Shown: piece after piece, positions 16,680 to 27,391 of the stretch
Numbering within the stretch: the stretch's first letter is position 1
Layout: every line of letters starts with the position of its first letter
Assembly (NCBI GenBank): GCA_019695305.1
Contig: JAIBAG010000014.1
Span: forward strand, 1-64,000
DNA from: a bacterium
GTDB taxonomy: Bacteria; UBA10199; JAIBAG01
Reading direction: 5' to 3'
DNA length: 64,000 nt
Notes under the pieces: generated by a model
Seen by the model: only the letters and a program-made list of their open reading frames with translations
Database searches by the model: none
Told to the model about the DNA's origin: nothing
Translations under genes and position numbers: made by a program

Positions 16680-18925
16680 TGAGTAGCGCCGCCCGATAAT
16701 ATATAAACAGCTCCAGAGCCCGAAAGTGCCGGCACATCATTAACAAGTACATCTTGGTTTCCATCACCATCCACATCACCACCACCGGCAACGGTAGATC
16801 CCAAATCAATTGTACTGCCATCTGTAATTTGCTGTGCAGTGGCTATATCCACAGCAGGGCCAGGGGTTGTGGCTAGCGTTTGGCCACTCAAATAAAAGGC
16901 AGCTCCATTTGCACCAAACGTGTTAGAGGCCATTAATAAATCATAGATTCCATCGCCATTGGTATCGCTTGCAGCTGTGAGTGCTGCTGGCATTGTGCCA
17001 TTGGGTGTGGTGCTAAAAATACGTTTGCCATTTAATAATTCAACATCGCTCCCTAATATCACATTGCTACCGTTAAGCGTTAAATCAAGGGCGCCTAAGC
17101 CGGCGCGGGCATCTTCAAAATCTTGCCCGTAAATAACATAGGTTACACCACCAGCAGGTGAGCCTGCACCGCCTGTTTCATCGGCTTTAGCACCAATTAC
17201 AATGTCGGGAATTCCATCACCATCAATGTCTTGTATGGCCACAGCCGAACCCGCGCGTGCCATTGGTGAATTACCTGTAAAGGTGCGATACTCAATGCCC
17301 GAAGCAGGTGTTAAATCGCTCAAATTAATAATGGGAGGCAGAGTAGGACTACCATAAATTAAAATAGCTTGGCCACGGCCATCAATTCTGTAGCCAACTG
17401 TGTCGCCCAACAAAATATCGCCATAGCCATCACCATCTACATCGCCAATGGCTACATGTTTAGCCCAATCACTAATAAGGTTTAAATTATCACTGAAGCG
17501 TAAGGTTCTAACACTGTCTTTTAAAACGGTACCGCTATAGGGACGTGCGGGAATAAAGTCAATCTTATCATCACCCGAACCCACAGTAGTTACAATTTCG
17601 CCAAGGCTATCACCATTTACGTCTGCTTTAAACGTGTAGGTAGTGCCACCAATTAACTCATCTGCGGCTCCAACAATAATAGCAGCGGCTCGTCTATCAC
17701 TCCCACTAGCAATACTGCCGCCATTAAAGATCATGATAGCCCCAGAATTAGTGCCGTTTCCTAAGCCAAACCAATCATGAGCTACGCTATTATTATAACC
17801 ACCAGCACCCACAATTAAGTCTTTTGTGTTATTGCCGTCGGCGGTACCATCTAAGTCGTAAGCAATAACACTGGCGCCAAAACCTTCGGCTGGCATGCTG
17901 GCCACAATTCTTACATCGGCATTGCTTAATGAACTGCTACCGCGTGCAGCAAAGAAAGCGGGAGAACCGTATTGCACATAAACAGCACCAGAATTATCTC
18001 TAATTATTTTTCCTGCAGCGCCCACCAATACATCATCATACCCATCACCATCTACATCCCCAAGAGCGATTGCGCCATTACCAGCGCCATCGCTGGCGGC
18101 TTCTCCAAAAAACATCACCGCATCGCTAGCCAAATTAGGGGCCGTGGTTCCATCGCAATTGGTATCAATACCATTAACACGTTGAAAGGCATTGGGGCCC
18201 GGGTTTACGTAAGCTAGTGTATCGTTGCAATCGCCACTTAAACTCACTACATTGCCGTAAGCATTTTCAATAAAACCTTGTGAATGATATTGAGCTAATT
18301 GATCGGCGGTTAAAGAACTTTCGTCTAAATATAAATCGCCATCAATATCTACGTTGGAGTAATCGGGAGCAACAATCACATCGGTATCGTCCGTATCTTG
18401 CGTATCAACATCGGTATCTGCGGCAGTATCGGTTGAAGCGTCGACGGAAGGCTTGGTGTTGTTACAGCCGGATCCACCTACTAATAAGCTGCCTAAGGCT
18501 GCTACCGTGAACACACCACCGGCTGTAATTTCGGCAGGGGCTGCTAGTACCACAACGGCTACGCCGCCAATGGTTAACACGGCACCTGCTATAATATCAC
18601 CAGCACTGTAGCCCGGATCTACATCTTGCACGCGCACTTGCATGGTGCCTGCATAGGCTACAATGGGTTCGGCTTCATCTGCAGGACCTTCGCAAACTGG
18701 AGGTTCATCAAAAACGGCGGTGCTGGCTACACTGGTTTGTGGTGCTGCTTGAGGAGCAACCGGAGCATATTTATCTACGGGGCTTTCCGGCGCGGATGTG
18801 TTGGACAAGTCAGGCCAGTCGGACGCGTCAGACGTGTTGGAAGTATTGCACTGCCCATACGCAGGGTCTTCCCAGGGGTAGAGTTCTGTTTCGGGAAAAG
18901 ATTGATTGGTGACTGGGTAGGTCAT
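16676..18925 (-). CDS. FG-GAP repeat protein, 749 aa (paralogue of 19010 gene)
   Basis: No N-terminal signal peptide: it begins MTYPVTNQSFPETELYPWEDP. A Pro/Ala-rich stretch leads to a hydrophobic region (residues ~135-175) ending in LLVGGSGCNN, and then an Asp/Thr-rich linker. The rest is a series of FG-GAP/integrin-like repeats with calcium loops (DVDGDGYDDVLVG, DVDGDGYGDILLGD, DVDGDGNQDVLVND), so a seven-bladed propeller is likely. It lacks the DCDDTDATINPG metal-binding block that its paralogue has. Such proteins are usually on the cell surface. No Shine-Dalgarno is seen; a heptad array precedes the ATG. Confidence 0.75.
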   Translation of the reverse strand: MTYPVTNQSFPETELYPWEDPAYGQCNTSNTSDASDWPDLSNTSAPESPVDKYAPVAPQAAPQTSVASTAVFDEPPVCEGPADEAEPIVAYAGTMQVRVQDVDPGYSAGDIIAGAVLTIGGVAVVVLAAPAEITAGGVFTVAALGSLLVGGSGCNNTKPSVDASTDTAADTDVDTQDTDDTDVIVAPDYSNVDIDGDLYLDESSLTADQLAQYHSQGFIENAYGNVVSLSGDCNDTLAYVNPGPNAFQRVNGIDTNCDGTTAPNLASDAVMFFGEAASDGAGNGAIALGDVDGDGYDDVLVGAAGKIIRDNSGAVYVQYGSPAFFAARGSSSLSNADVRIVASMPAEGFGASVIAYDLDGTADGNNTKDLIVGAGGYNNSVAHDWFGLGNGTNSGAIMIFNGGSIASGSDRRAAAIIVGAADELIGGTTYTFKADVNGDSLGEIVTTVGSGDDKIDFIPARPYSGTVLKDSVRTLRFSDNLNLISDWAKHVAIGDVDGDGYGDILLGDTVGYRIDGRGQAILIYGSPTLPPIINLSDLTPASGIEYRTFTGNSPMARAGSAVAIQDIDGDGIPDIVIGAKADETGGAGSPAGGVTYVIYGQDFEDARAGLGALDLTLNGSNVILGSDVELLNGKRIFSTTPNGTMPAALTAASDTNGDGIYDLLMASNTFGANGAAFYLSGQTLATTPGPAVDIATAQQITDGSTIDLGSTVAGGGDVDGDGNQDVLVNDVPALSGSGAVYILSGGATH

Positions 18926-18933
18926 TCTAAAGG

Positions 18934-18968
18934 TTTATCGCTTATCGTTTATCGCGGATCGCTAAGAG
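18934..18968 (-). repeat. Heptanucleotide repeat array upstream of 18925 start
   Basis: TTTATCG, CTTATCG, TTTATCG, CGGATCG, CTAAGAG: five 7-bp units in the 84-bp gap between the two FG-GAP genes. The array occupies the place where the ribosome site of the 18925 gene should be. Confidence 0.7.
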
Positions 18969-19009
18969 TTAAACTAAGGTTTATGGATTAATGTGAAGAA
19001 ATTGAAATT

Positions 19010-21916
19010 CTAATAAGAGGCACCACCCGATAATGCAACAACTACGCCTGTTCTGTTTGCGCTAGCATCGTTAATGAGGATATCTTGATTCCCATCGCCA
19101 TCTATATCGCCACCACCGGTAACGGTAGTTCCAAAATTCACTAAGCTAGCATCTGTAATTTGTTGAGCTGTGGCTACATCCACTGCAGGGCCAGGGGCGG
19201 TGGCCAGTGTGTGGCCTCCCATATAAAAGGCAGCGCCATTTGCGCCAAAATTGTTAGAGGCCATTAATAAATCGTTGATGCCATCGCCATTGGTATCGCT
19301 ACCAGCAGTAACGGCTGCCGGTAATTCGCCATTGGGTGTTGTGCTATAAACACGTTTCCCATTTAATAAATCCACGTCACCATCCAGAACTGTTTCGCTG
19401 CCATTAGCAGTTAAATCAAGGGCACCTAAGCCAGAGCGGGCATCTTCAAAATCTTGTGCGTACACCGTGTAGGTTACGCCACCATGTGGAGCTACTGCAC
19501 CACCTGTTTCATCCCACTCGGCACCAATGATAATATCGGCAAGCCCGTCGCCATCAACATCTCGTAAGTCTACAGCAGAACCAGCTCCTGCATTTGGCGA
19601 GTTCCCTGTAAAAGTGCGATACTCAATGCCCGAAGCAGGATTTAAATCTCTCATTTCAATGATAGGCGGTAATGTAGGGCTACCATAAATTAAAATAGCT
19701 TGGCCGCGGCCGTCGTTATTATATCCAATTGAATCACCCAACAAAATATCGCCATAGCCATCACCATCTACATCGCCAATGGCTACATGGTTAGCCCAAT
19801 CGGCAACAAAATTTACGTTATCCCTAAAGCGTAAAGTGCGCACACTGTCTTTAGCAATTGTGCCGCTATAGGCTCTGGCGGGAATAAAATCGAGAATTCT
19901 GCCATCGAGAGGATTTACTGCGGTTACAATTTCGCCAAGGTTATCTCCATTTACATCTGCATCAAACGCGTAGGTAAGGAGTCCAATAGTTTCATTTTGC
20001 GCCCCAACAATGGTGGCATCGGCATTAGCGGCACTGGTACTAACAAGACTGCCGCCATGAAAAATCATGATAGCACCTGAACCAGAACCATCGCCTAATC
20101 CATCCCATAGGTAGGCGGCACTGTTATTATGGCCAGGGGCTCCAACAATTAAATCTCTTGTATTATTGCCGTCAGCGGCACCATCTAAATCGTAAGCAAC
20201 AACACTGCCTCCAAAATTTTCACTAGCCATGCTCGCGCTCATTTTTACATCGGCATTAGCCAATGTTGCTGCACCACGTAGAGTAAAAAAGTCGGGAGAT
20301 CCATACCAAACATAGGCCGCACCCCCATGACCAATGCCGGGGCCTGCATCATTACTTGCTGATCCTACCAACACATCATCATAACCATCACCATCTACAT
20401 CCCCAAGCGCAATGGCTCTAAAGCCTGCAGCATCTCCAATACCTTCTCCAAAGAGCATCACCGCATCGCTAGCCAAATTAGGGGCCGTGGTTCCATCGCA
20501 ATTGGTATCAATACCATTAACACGTTGAAAGGCATTGGGGCCAGGATTAACGTAGGCTAGTGTATCGTTGCAATCGCTTCCGGCGCTTGTTTCGCTATAG
20601 CCTAAGGGGATTTCACCCACATCCATCAATTGCACGGGGCCACTTGCATAACCATCTTGATCGGCATCGGGATACAACGGTAATGTGCGCCATACAGCGC
20701 TGTTTTCGTCATTGGGATCGGTGCCGCCTGCAACAATGGCCGCAACACCATCTTGATCGATGTCTATTAAATCTTCACCATCACCATCCTGATCAATTCC
20801 ATCGTACGGAATTTCGATGGCGCCATAATAACATAACGGATCTCTATCGTCGTGATCGTCACCACCCACAGCTAAAGCCGTGTGGCCGTCGCCGTCTACA
20901 TCATCATCGGAGGTTACTGCATCACAATCGTTATCTGTACCATCATACGGTTCTTCGGCTACGCCCGGGTTAATAGTGGCATCCGTATCATCGCAATCGC
21001 CGCTTAAGCGCACTACATCGCCATAAGCATTTTCAATAAAACCTTGTGAACGAAATTGGGCTAGTTGATCGGCGGTTAAAGAACTTTCGTCTAAATATAA
21101 ATCGCCATCAATATCTATGTTGGAGTAATCGGGAGGAATAATCACATCGGTATCGTCTGTATCCTGCGTATCAACATCGGTATCGGTTGTGGGTTGTGTA
21201 TCGTCTGTGTCACCTGTATCGCTGGTTTGGAGCGTGTCGTCGGTATCGTCGGTTTGTTGTGTATCGTCGGTATCGTCAGGTTTGTCGGTAGGTTTATCGG
21301 TGTGTACATCATCGGCGTCGGTTGAAGCATCGTCGGAAGAATCGGTATTGTTACATCCAGATCCTCCTACTAATAAGCTGCCTAAGGCTACTACCGTTAT
21401 CACACCACCTGCGGTAATTTCGGCCGGCGCGGCTAATACCACAAAGGCTACACCGCCAATGGTTAAAATGCTGCCCACAATAATATCGCCGGCACTGTAG
21501 CCCGGATCTACATCTTCTACACGCACTTGCACGGAGGCAGGTTTATCTGCCACTTGCATGGTGCCTGCATAGGCTACAATGGGTTTGGCTTTTACAACTT
21601 CTACACTAACAGGTTCGCCCCAGTCTTCTTCGTCAAGTGGGCTGTCTGCGGCTAAAACAGTGGGAGAGGTTTCTTCGGTGGCCGGAACTTCGCACAGAGG
21701 AGGTTCATCAAAAACGGTGGTGCTGGCTACACTTGTTTGTGGTGTTGGTTTGGGAGCGGCCGGCGTGTAAGTGTCTACGGGGCTTTCCGGCGGAAGAATA
21801 TCCGAAAAATCTGGCTCAACAGGATCATCTGGAAAACTCTGAGCAAGCGCAGGATCTTCCCACGGGTAGATATCGTCGGGTGTTACAGATGAAGTTGGAA
21901 ATTCAACGTCGGCCAT
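19010..21916 (-). CDS. FG-GAP and MopE-type metal-binding repeat protein, 968 aa
   Basis: A larger paralogue of the next gene. The N-terminus MADVEFPTSSVTPDDIYPWEDP has no signal peptide. A hydrophobic segment (residues ~140-185) ends in GGSGCNN and is followed by a long Thr/Asp repeat linker (DDTDDTQQTDDTDD). Then come several putative metal-binding repeats of the MopE/thrombospondin-3 type (GDCDDTDATINPG, DNDCDAVTSDDDVDGDGH). FG-GAP blades with DVDGDG loops end the protein. A TTGACA-N16-TATGCA promoter lies about 95 bp upstream. Surface adhesion or calcium binding is likely; the export route is unclear. Confidence 0.78.
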   Translation of the reverse strand: MADVEFPTSSVTPDDIYPWEDPALAQSFPDDPVEPDFSDILPPESPVDTYTPAAPKPTPQTSVASTTVFDEPPLCEVPATEETSPTVLAADSPLDEEDWGEPVSVEVVKAKPIVAYAGTMQVADKPASVQVRVEDVDPGYSAGDIIVGSILTIGGVAFVVLAAPAEITAGGVITVVALGSLLVGGSGCNNTDSSDDASTDADDVHTDKPTDKPDDTDDTQQTDDTDDTLQTSDTGDTDDTQPTTDTDVDTQDTDDTDVIIPPDYSNIDIDGDLYLDESSLTADQLAQFRSQGFIENAYGDVVRLSGDCDDTDATINPGVAEEPYDGTDNDCDAVTSDDDVDGDGHTALAVGGDDHDDRDPLCYYGAIEIPYDGIDQDGDGEDLIDIDQDGVAAIVAGGTDPNDENSAVWRTLPLYPDADQDGYASGPVQLMDVGEIPLGYSETSAGSDCNDTLAYVNPGPNAFQRVNGIDTNCDGTTAPNLASDAVMLFGEGIGDAAGFRAIALGDVDGDGYDDVLVGSASNDAGPGIGHGGAAYVWYGSPDFFTLRGAATLANADVKMSASMASENFGGSVVAYDLDGAADGNNTRDLIVGAPGHNNSAAYLWDGLGDGSGSGAIMIFHGGSLVSTSAANADATIVGAQNETIGLLTYAFDADVNGDNLGEIVTAVNPLDGRILDFIPARAYSGTIAKDSVRTLRFRDNVNFVADWANHVAIGDVDGDGYGDILLGDSIGYNNDGRGQAILIYGSPTLPPIIEMRDLNPASGIEYRTFTGNSPNAGAGSAVDLRDVDGDGLADIIIGAEWDETGGAVAPHGGVTYTVYAQDFEDARSGLGALDLTANGSETVLDGDVDLLNGKRVYSTTPNGELPAAVTAGSDTNGDGINDLLMASNNFGANGAAFYMGGHTLATAPGPAVDVATAQQITDASLVNFGTTVTGGGDIDGDGNQDILINDASANRTGVVVALSGGASY

Positions 21917-22396
21917 AAAGTTAATTAATTATCGGCAATTTTTCTTAAAAGTTTCGTCTTTTCAAGTTTTTGGGTGTATCACCCACAACTTTTTTTGCTC
22001 TCTTTTATGCATACTCCACTCACCAACTCTGTCAACCCTAAATCTTATTTTTTCTTCATAAAAATCAAGAGTATACGGCACAATAATGACGCTTTGGCGG
22101 GCTGGTGTTAATTTTGTGGCTCTATTTTGGGCAGGAATGTGTGTTAAAACTTAACGGCTATTTGTTGTTAATCTTTATTTAAATAGCGGGGATTATTTAA
22201 GATTTTTTAAAATGAACTCACTTTTTAAGTATATTCTATGGAGTAATACTTATCCAATTGAAATATCAAGATTTTTATTTAACGCGGCGCGTCTAGTTTT
22301 TTAAAAATTCCACATAAAATACAAATTTTATATATAAACTGCTTATTCAATTCGCTATACTTATAACTCGTTTGGGGTGGAGCGGTATGCGCTCCC
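21917..22396. other. Divergent AT-rich intergenic region, 480 bp
   Basis: It separates the FG-GAP gene (minus) from the sigma-54 activator gene (plus). On the minus strand a sigma-70-like promoter (TTGACA 22035-22030, TATGCA 22013-22008, 16-bp spacer) serves 21916, and TGGGTG-TAT-CACCCA (21970-21984) forms a small hairpin in its leader. Upstream of 22397 I see no -24/-12 site, only AT-rich sequence. No gene seen. Confidence 0.5.
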
Positions 22397-25300
22397 ATGC
22401 AGGAAGAAAGTTTAAAAATAGACAACCGGTATTCCATCATTCGTCCCTTGGGCGGAGGTTTATCCGGCGAAGTGTTTGCCGTAGCCGACGACGACGGCGA
22501 AAAGGCACTTAAATTTCTTAAAAAAGTTCAGTTTAACGTTTCCAAAGACGAAGCCCTCCAAAGTTTTAAAAACGAATTTTCCATTTTATCCGAACTGAAT
22601 CACCCGCACATTGCCCGCATTTTGGATTTTGGTTTTGATACCCGCCAGGAAAAATATTTTTTTACAACCGAACTGGTATGTGGCCGCGATTTTTTTGCCG
22701 CCACTGCAGAGAGCTCGTTTGATGAAATTGAAATGCTGGCCGTGGAAGTGTTGCGCGCTCTCAATTATTTACACAGCCGTGGTATTTTTCATTTAGACAT
22801 CAAACCACAAAACGTGCTGGTGGGCGAAGAGGGCGGTGTTAAAAAAGCCAAGCTCATCGATTTTGGTTTGGCCGGTTTTGCCAACCCGCGCAAAAAAGTG
22901 GGGACGCCCGCCTATATGGCACCCGAAGTTATTTTGGGAGGGACGCTGGATGGAAGGACCGATCTTTACTCGTTTGGTGTGCTTCTTTACAAAGTGCTTA
23001 CGCGGCAAAATCCGTTTGCCTCAAAAAATGCACGCGAATCGTTAGAGCGCCACCGCACGCTTATCCCGCAAGCTCCCAGCGAGGTAAGCCCGCTAGTTCC
23101 CAAATTTTGGGATCGTATTGTCCTTCGTCTTTTGGCCAAAAACCCAACCGATCGTTACCCCGAAGCCTCGGCGGTTATTCGCGATATTAATTTTTTAAAT
23201 AATAAAAATCATGATGTAGAAACCATGGACACGCGCCTTTCGTATTTGCCCGAAAAAGGTGTGCTGATTGCTAGGGATAAACAAGAAAAAGTTTTTCACG
23301 ACATGTTTAAAAGTATTTTTACCGAGCATCAAAGTTTGTTGGCGCGTTTGCTAATCATAAGCGGAAAAACCGGTACCGGAAAATCGCGCTTGCTAAGCGA
23401 ATTTAAATATCACTCGCAGCTTAGTAATGTGCCGGTTTATGGCTGGAGCAGCTTTAGCCGCGAAAAAAAGACACCACCCTTTTGTTTGGTAATAGATACC
23501 ACCGACCAAGTGCCCGTGCAGGAAGTAAACCGATTGCTGCAAAAACATGCGCACGACGAAATATTACTCTTATGGGCTGTTGAAGAATGCCCGGCACAGC
23601 TTGCGCAATGCCAAATTATTAAATTGGAACATTTTAACAAGCTGGAACTGGCCGAATATATTTCTATGGTTACGGGTCTTTCAAGCCCGCCTCAAAAATT
23701 AATTGATGGTTTGCATAAACGCACCGAAGGCAATCCGCTTTTTGTAACCGAGCTGTTAAAAACCATGCTGGCCTCCAACATGCTTTTAAATGCCTCTGGC
23801 CGTTGGGCCTCTAATACGTTTCAGGATATTGATATTAATTTTGAAAAAATACAAATTCCCCAAACACTACTGGGCCTTTTAAACAAGCGTTATCAGGCCT
23901 TGGCGGTTGACGAACAAACCTTACTAGAATGGCTAACCATTTTTAATCGGCCACTTTCTGTGGACGAATTTAAAGAATTAACAGCTTTTCAAAATGTAGA
24001 AGCCGAGCTTTTAAAATTAACAAGCCTGGGCTTGGTAGAGCGTACCTCGCGCGAAAAGCACTATTTCTTTTCTAATTTATTAATGCGCGACGCCATTTTG
24101 GCCGATATGACTGCCGACAAAATGGGACGTATGCACAACGATGCCGCCTTGTTTGTTAAAAAAAATAACGGTGATCACGACGATTATTTATATCATATGG
24201 GTCGGGGCACCAATCACAGTTTGGCTGTGGATGCGCTTTTAAAATTATCCGAAACCCAAACTCAAAACGATCAGTTTTTACAGGCTATTGAATCGGTATC
24301 GATGGCCTGGAAAAGAGCGCAAAACCTGGATTTGGCGCTGCAAATTAGAGTAGAAACGCGGCTTGCCGAATGTTTCATTTTAGCCCGCGATTACAAAAAT
24401 GCTGTGCATCATTATCAACATTTAAGTGATATCCACGAAACCGATCCGGTACTTAAAAACTTACCGTATGTTTTTCAAATTCAGGAAAAGCTGGGCGATT
24501 TATTTGTAAAGCTCGATCAGTTAGATAGAGCACGTGAACTTTTTGAAAAGGCACTTTTAAGTTTGAAAAATCAAAAAGAGCGCACCGTAGAACGCATGGT
24601 GATTGAAAACCATTTGGCCTCCATTCACATGCGCGAAGGCCGCTTAGACGAAGCCGAAAGCATTTTTGAACGTAATCAGGCTTTATGGAATGGTTTTGAC
24701 TTAGCCAACCAGCAAAAAGTGACCAATAACAAACTGGCCCAGGTTAAAAGCATGAAAAAAGACTATGCTGGTGCCATTTGCCAAATTTTAAGCGACATTG
24801 CTTTTTACGAAAAAATTCAAGATTCATATTTGCTCACCAAAACCTATCATTTTTTGGGTGATCTTTATTATTCGCAAATGCTTAACGCCGGCGGCAGCGA
24901 GAGAGTGGGGCTTAAAGAAGAAGCCTTAAAAGCTTTTTTTAAGTGCACCGAAATTTCTAAAAAAATTCAGGCACACGATTTGATGCTGCGCTCGTATAAC
25001 GGCATGGCCAATTTGTATTATGTAGAAAAAGAATACAAAAGTTCGCTTGAATACTACGAGCGTGCTTTAGCGTTAGCGCGCACTCAGGAAGAATTTCAGT
25101 CGGCCTCGGCTATTGCTACCAACATGGGCAATATTTTTAAGCTGTTAAAAAATTATGCCGATGCCTACTCGCATTTTGTATATGCCATTAACACGCTAGA
25201 AAGTCTTAACCCCAAAAATTACTACACCTGGCTTTATTTATTTAACGCCCATGTAGAACTTTCGGAAACTTTTAGAGATACGGGCGATGCGGTGCAGGCA

Positions 25301-27379
25301 CTGGAACATTTAAATATAGCCGAAGGTATTATTCAAAAAAATCCATCGTTAGAGGCTTACCGTTTTTGGATTCATTTGGAAACGGCCAAAACCGAACTAA
25401 AAAATAATAACCGTGTTGCTGCCGAAGAAAGCCTGGCTCGCGCCGAAACATTGGCTTTGCAGCCGCACGAGCTTGAAGAATTGAGCAAATTTAAAGCAAG
25501 TTTAATTGGGCAAGAAAACAAGGCTGATATGAAGCCCGAGGAGGAAGTGATGAACTCTGTTACTAAATATGAAACCATTTTGCAGATTAATAAATTTATT
25601 AATTCCGAACATAACCCAGAGCTGTTGTTGAAAATGGTATTAAATTATGCGCTTGAATTATCGGGAGCCGAAACTGGTATGGTGCTACTTATTAACGAAG
25701 CTGGTGATTTTGATATTAAGGCTACGGTGAATACGCCCAATGTGAATTCGCTTTCCAATTTTTCAAACTCGGTAGCGCGTCAGGTTCTTAATACCGGAAA
25801 AGAAGCCATTATTGCCGATGCTTTAGCCGATGATCGTTTTACATCGTCACAATCTATTGTGTTATCGGAAATGAAGTCGGTATTATGTTTACCTATTCGT
25901 TCTAAAAATAGAACCATTGGTGTGTTTTATTTAGATAATCGTTTTAAAACCGATGCTTTTTTAAATGCCGATATTAAAGTGCTTAATGCATTTTGCGATC
26001 AGGTGGGGATTGCATTGGAAAATGCGCGTCTTATTAGTGGATATGAAGGGATTAAAAAGAAATTAGAGGAACAATTAGAAAAAACCAGTGAAGAGTTAAC
26101 TCATGTAAAAGAGCGGCTCGATATTGAAATTTCGGCGTATCTTACCAAATACTCTTACGACAATATTATTTCTAAAAGCGAAGCCATGGGCGAAATTTTT
26201 AAGCTTTTAGATAAAATTACCGAAACCAATCTGTCGGTTTATTTGTTTGGAGCCTCTGGTACAGGAAAAGAGCTGATTGCGCGTGCTTTGCACTATAATA
26301 ATAAAGCACGCTCTCAAAAACGTTTTGTGGCCATTAACTGCGGTGCTATTCCGGCTAATTTGATAGAAAGCGAACTTTTTGGTTATAAGGCTGGAGCCTT
26401 TACGGGTGCTGTAAAAGATAAAAAAGGTCTTTTTGAAGAAGCACATGGTGGCACCATTTTTTTAGATGAAATTGGCGAGCTGGATTTGAGTTTGCAGGTA
26501 AAATTATTGCGTGTACTGCAGGAAGGCGAAGTGCGTAAAATTGGCGACACCCATTCTGTAAAAGTGGATGTGCGCGTGGTATGTGCGTCTCATAAAGATA
26601 TTGCCAAAATGGTGAGTGAGCAAAAATTTAGGGAAGATTTGTTTTATAGGTTGTGTCAAATTACGGTAGCCATTCCTCCCCTAGCCGACAGGCGTGAAGA
26701 CATTCCCGTATTGTGCGAGCATTTTATAGAAAAATACCGTACCGAAAATAAAATGGATGCGTCTATTAAGGCATCACCAGAATTTATGAAGGCTCTTTTA
26801 GCGCACAATTGGCCGGGCAATATTAGAGAACTAGAAAACTTGATTTCGGTGGCTTGCGCTTTGCGTGAAGGAGGGCATTTAACGTTGGCGTCTATTCCGC
26901 CTACCCACGCGCTGTTTAAAAACAAGGCCGATAGTAATGTGGCTTATTTATCAAAAACGCTTAAACAAATTGCTAACCCCGAAAAAGAAATAAATATTGA
27001 TGAAAAAAATATCTATAATCCGGGCCGTGCCTGGGCTTCTTACGAAGCTCTTGTTATTGCAGCCTGTTTTAAACTAAACGATTTTAAAAAGAGTTCTACG
27101 GCCGATATGCTTGATATATCGGCATCCACTTTTTATAAAAAAATTAAAGACTACGATTTAGATAATCCGTCTAACACCCTTTTTGCCGAAAACTTTTGGT
27201 ATAACCCCAAGCTTACCTTAAAGGATTACGTGCCGTTAGTATTTAAAGCCTCGCTTACGTATTGCGACGAACATCCGTATGCCGCTATCAAGTTATTAGA
27301 CGTGTCGCAGGGGTATTTTTATAAAATTTTGAAGCAGATTAAAGATGGTGAAAAGGATACGGGTACCGGGGCACGTTAA
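22397..27379 (+). CDS. Ser/Thr kinase-AAA-TPR-GAF-sigma-54 activator, 1660 aa
   Basis: A very large cytoplasmic regulator. An N-terminal Ser/Thr kinase (residues ~10-270) has LGGGLSGEVF, ALKFLKK, HLDIKPQN near 131 (HLD for HRD), DFG near 154 and GTPAYMAPE. A second ATPase has P-loop ISGKTGTGKS near 321. A long TPR region follows (~620-1030), then a GAF sensor (~1060-1215), then a sigma-54 AAA+ domain with GASGTGKE near 1284, the loop GAFTGA near 1333 and LDEIGEL. The C-terminus holds a Fis-like helix-turn-helix (SSTADMLDISASTFYKKIKDY) and a second similar segment (AAIKLLDVSQGYFYKILKQ). It remodels sigma-54 polymerase at enhancer-bound promoters and is the obvious activator of the six -24/-12 sites nearby. 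The start lacks a well-spaced ribosome site. Confidence 0.9.
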   Translation: MQEESLKIDNRYSIIRPLGGGLSGEVFAVADDDGEKALKFLKKVQFNVSKDEALQSFKNEFSILSELNHPHIARILDFGFDTRQEKYFFTTELVCGRDFFAATAESSFDEIEMLAVEVLRALNYLHSRGIFHLDIKPQNVLVGEEGGVKKAKLIDFGLAGFANPRKKVGTPAYMAPEVILGGTLDGRTDLYSFGVLLYKVLTRQNPFASKNARESLERHRTLIPQAPSEVSPLVPKFWDRIVLRLLAKNPTDRYPEASAVIRDINFLNNKNHDVETMDTRLSYLPEKGVLIARDKQEKVFHDMFKSIFTEHQSLLARLLIISGKTGTGKSRLLSEFKYHSQLSNVPVYGWSSFSREKKTPPFCLVIDTTDQVPVQEVNRLLQKHAHDEILLLWAVEECPAQLAQCQIIKLEHFNKLELAEYISMVTGLSSPPQKLIDGLHKRTEGNPLFVTELLKTMLASNMLLNASGRWASNTFQDIDINFEKIQIPQTLLGLLNKRYQALAVDEQTLLEWLTIFNRPLSVDEFKELTAFQNVEAELLKLTSLGLVERTSREKHYFFSNLLMRDAILADMTADKMGRMHNDAALFVKKNNGDHDDYLYHMGRGTNHSLAVDALLKLSETQTQNDQFLQAIESVSMAWKRAQNLDLALQIRVETRLAECFILARDYKNAVHHYQHLSDIHETDPVLKNLPYVFQIQEKLGDLFVKLDQLDRARELFEKALLSLKNQKERTVERMVIENHLASIHMREGRLDEAESIFERNQALWNGFDLANQQKVTNNKLAQVKSMKKDYAGAICQILSDIAFYEKIQDSYLLTKTYHFLGDLYYSQMLNAGGSERVGLKEEALKAFFKCTEISKKIQAHDLMLRSYNGMANLYYVEKEYKSSLEYYERALALARTQEEFQSASAIATNMGNIFKLLKNYADAYSHFVYAINTLESLNPKNYYTWLYLFNAHVELSETFRDTGDAVQALEHLNIAEGIIQKNPSLEAYRFWIHLETAKTELKNNNRVAAEESLARAETLALQPHELEELSKFKASLIGQENKADMKPEEEVMNSVTKYETILQINKFINSEHNPELLLKMVLNYALELSGAETGMVLLINEAGDFDIKATVNTPNVNSLSNFSNSVARQVLNTGKEAIIADALADDRFTSSQSIVLSEMKSVLCLPIRSKNRTIGVFYLDNRFKTDAFLNADIKVLNAFCDQVGIALENARLISGYEGIKKKLEEQLEKTSEELTHVKERLDIEISAYLTKYSYDNIISKSEAMGEIFKLLDKITETNLSVYLFGASGTGKELIARALHYNNKARSQKRFVAINCGAIPANLIESELFGYKAGAFTGAVKDKKGLFEEAHGGTIFLDEIGELDLSLQVKLLRVLQEGEVRKIGDTHSVKVDVRVVCASHKDIAKMVSEQKFREDLFYRLCQITVAIPPLADRREDIPVLCEHFIEKYRTENKMDASIKASPEFMKALLAHNWPGNIRELENLISVACALREGGHLTLASIPPTHALFKNKADSNVAYLSKTLKQIANPEKEINIDEKNIYNPGRAWASYEALVIAACFKLNDFKKSSTADMLDISASTFYKKIKDYDLDNPSNTLFAENFWYNPKLTLKDYVPLVFKASLTYCDEHPYAAIKLLDVSQGYFYKILKQIKDGEKDTGTGAR

Positions 27380-27391
27380 GAAAGAATCCTT

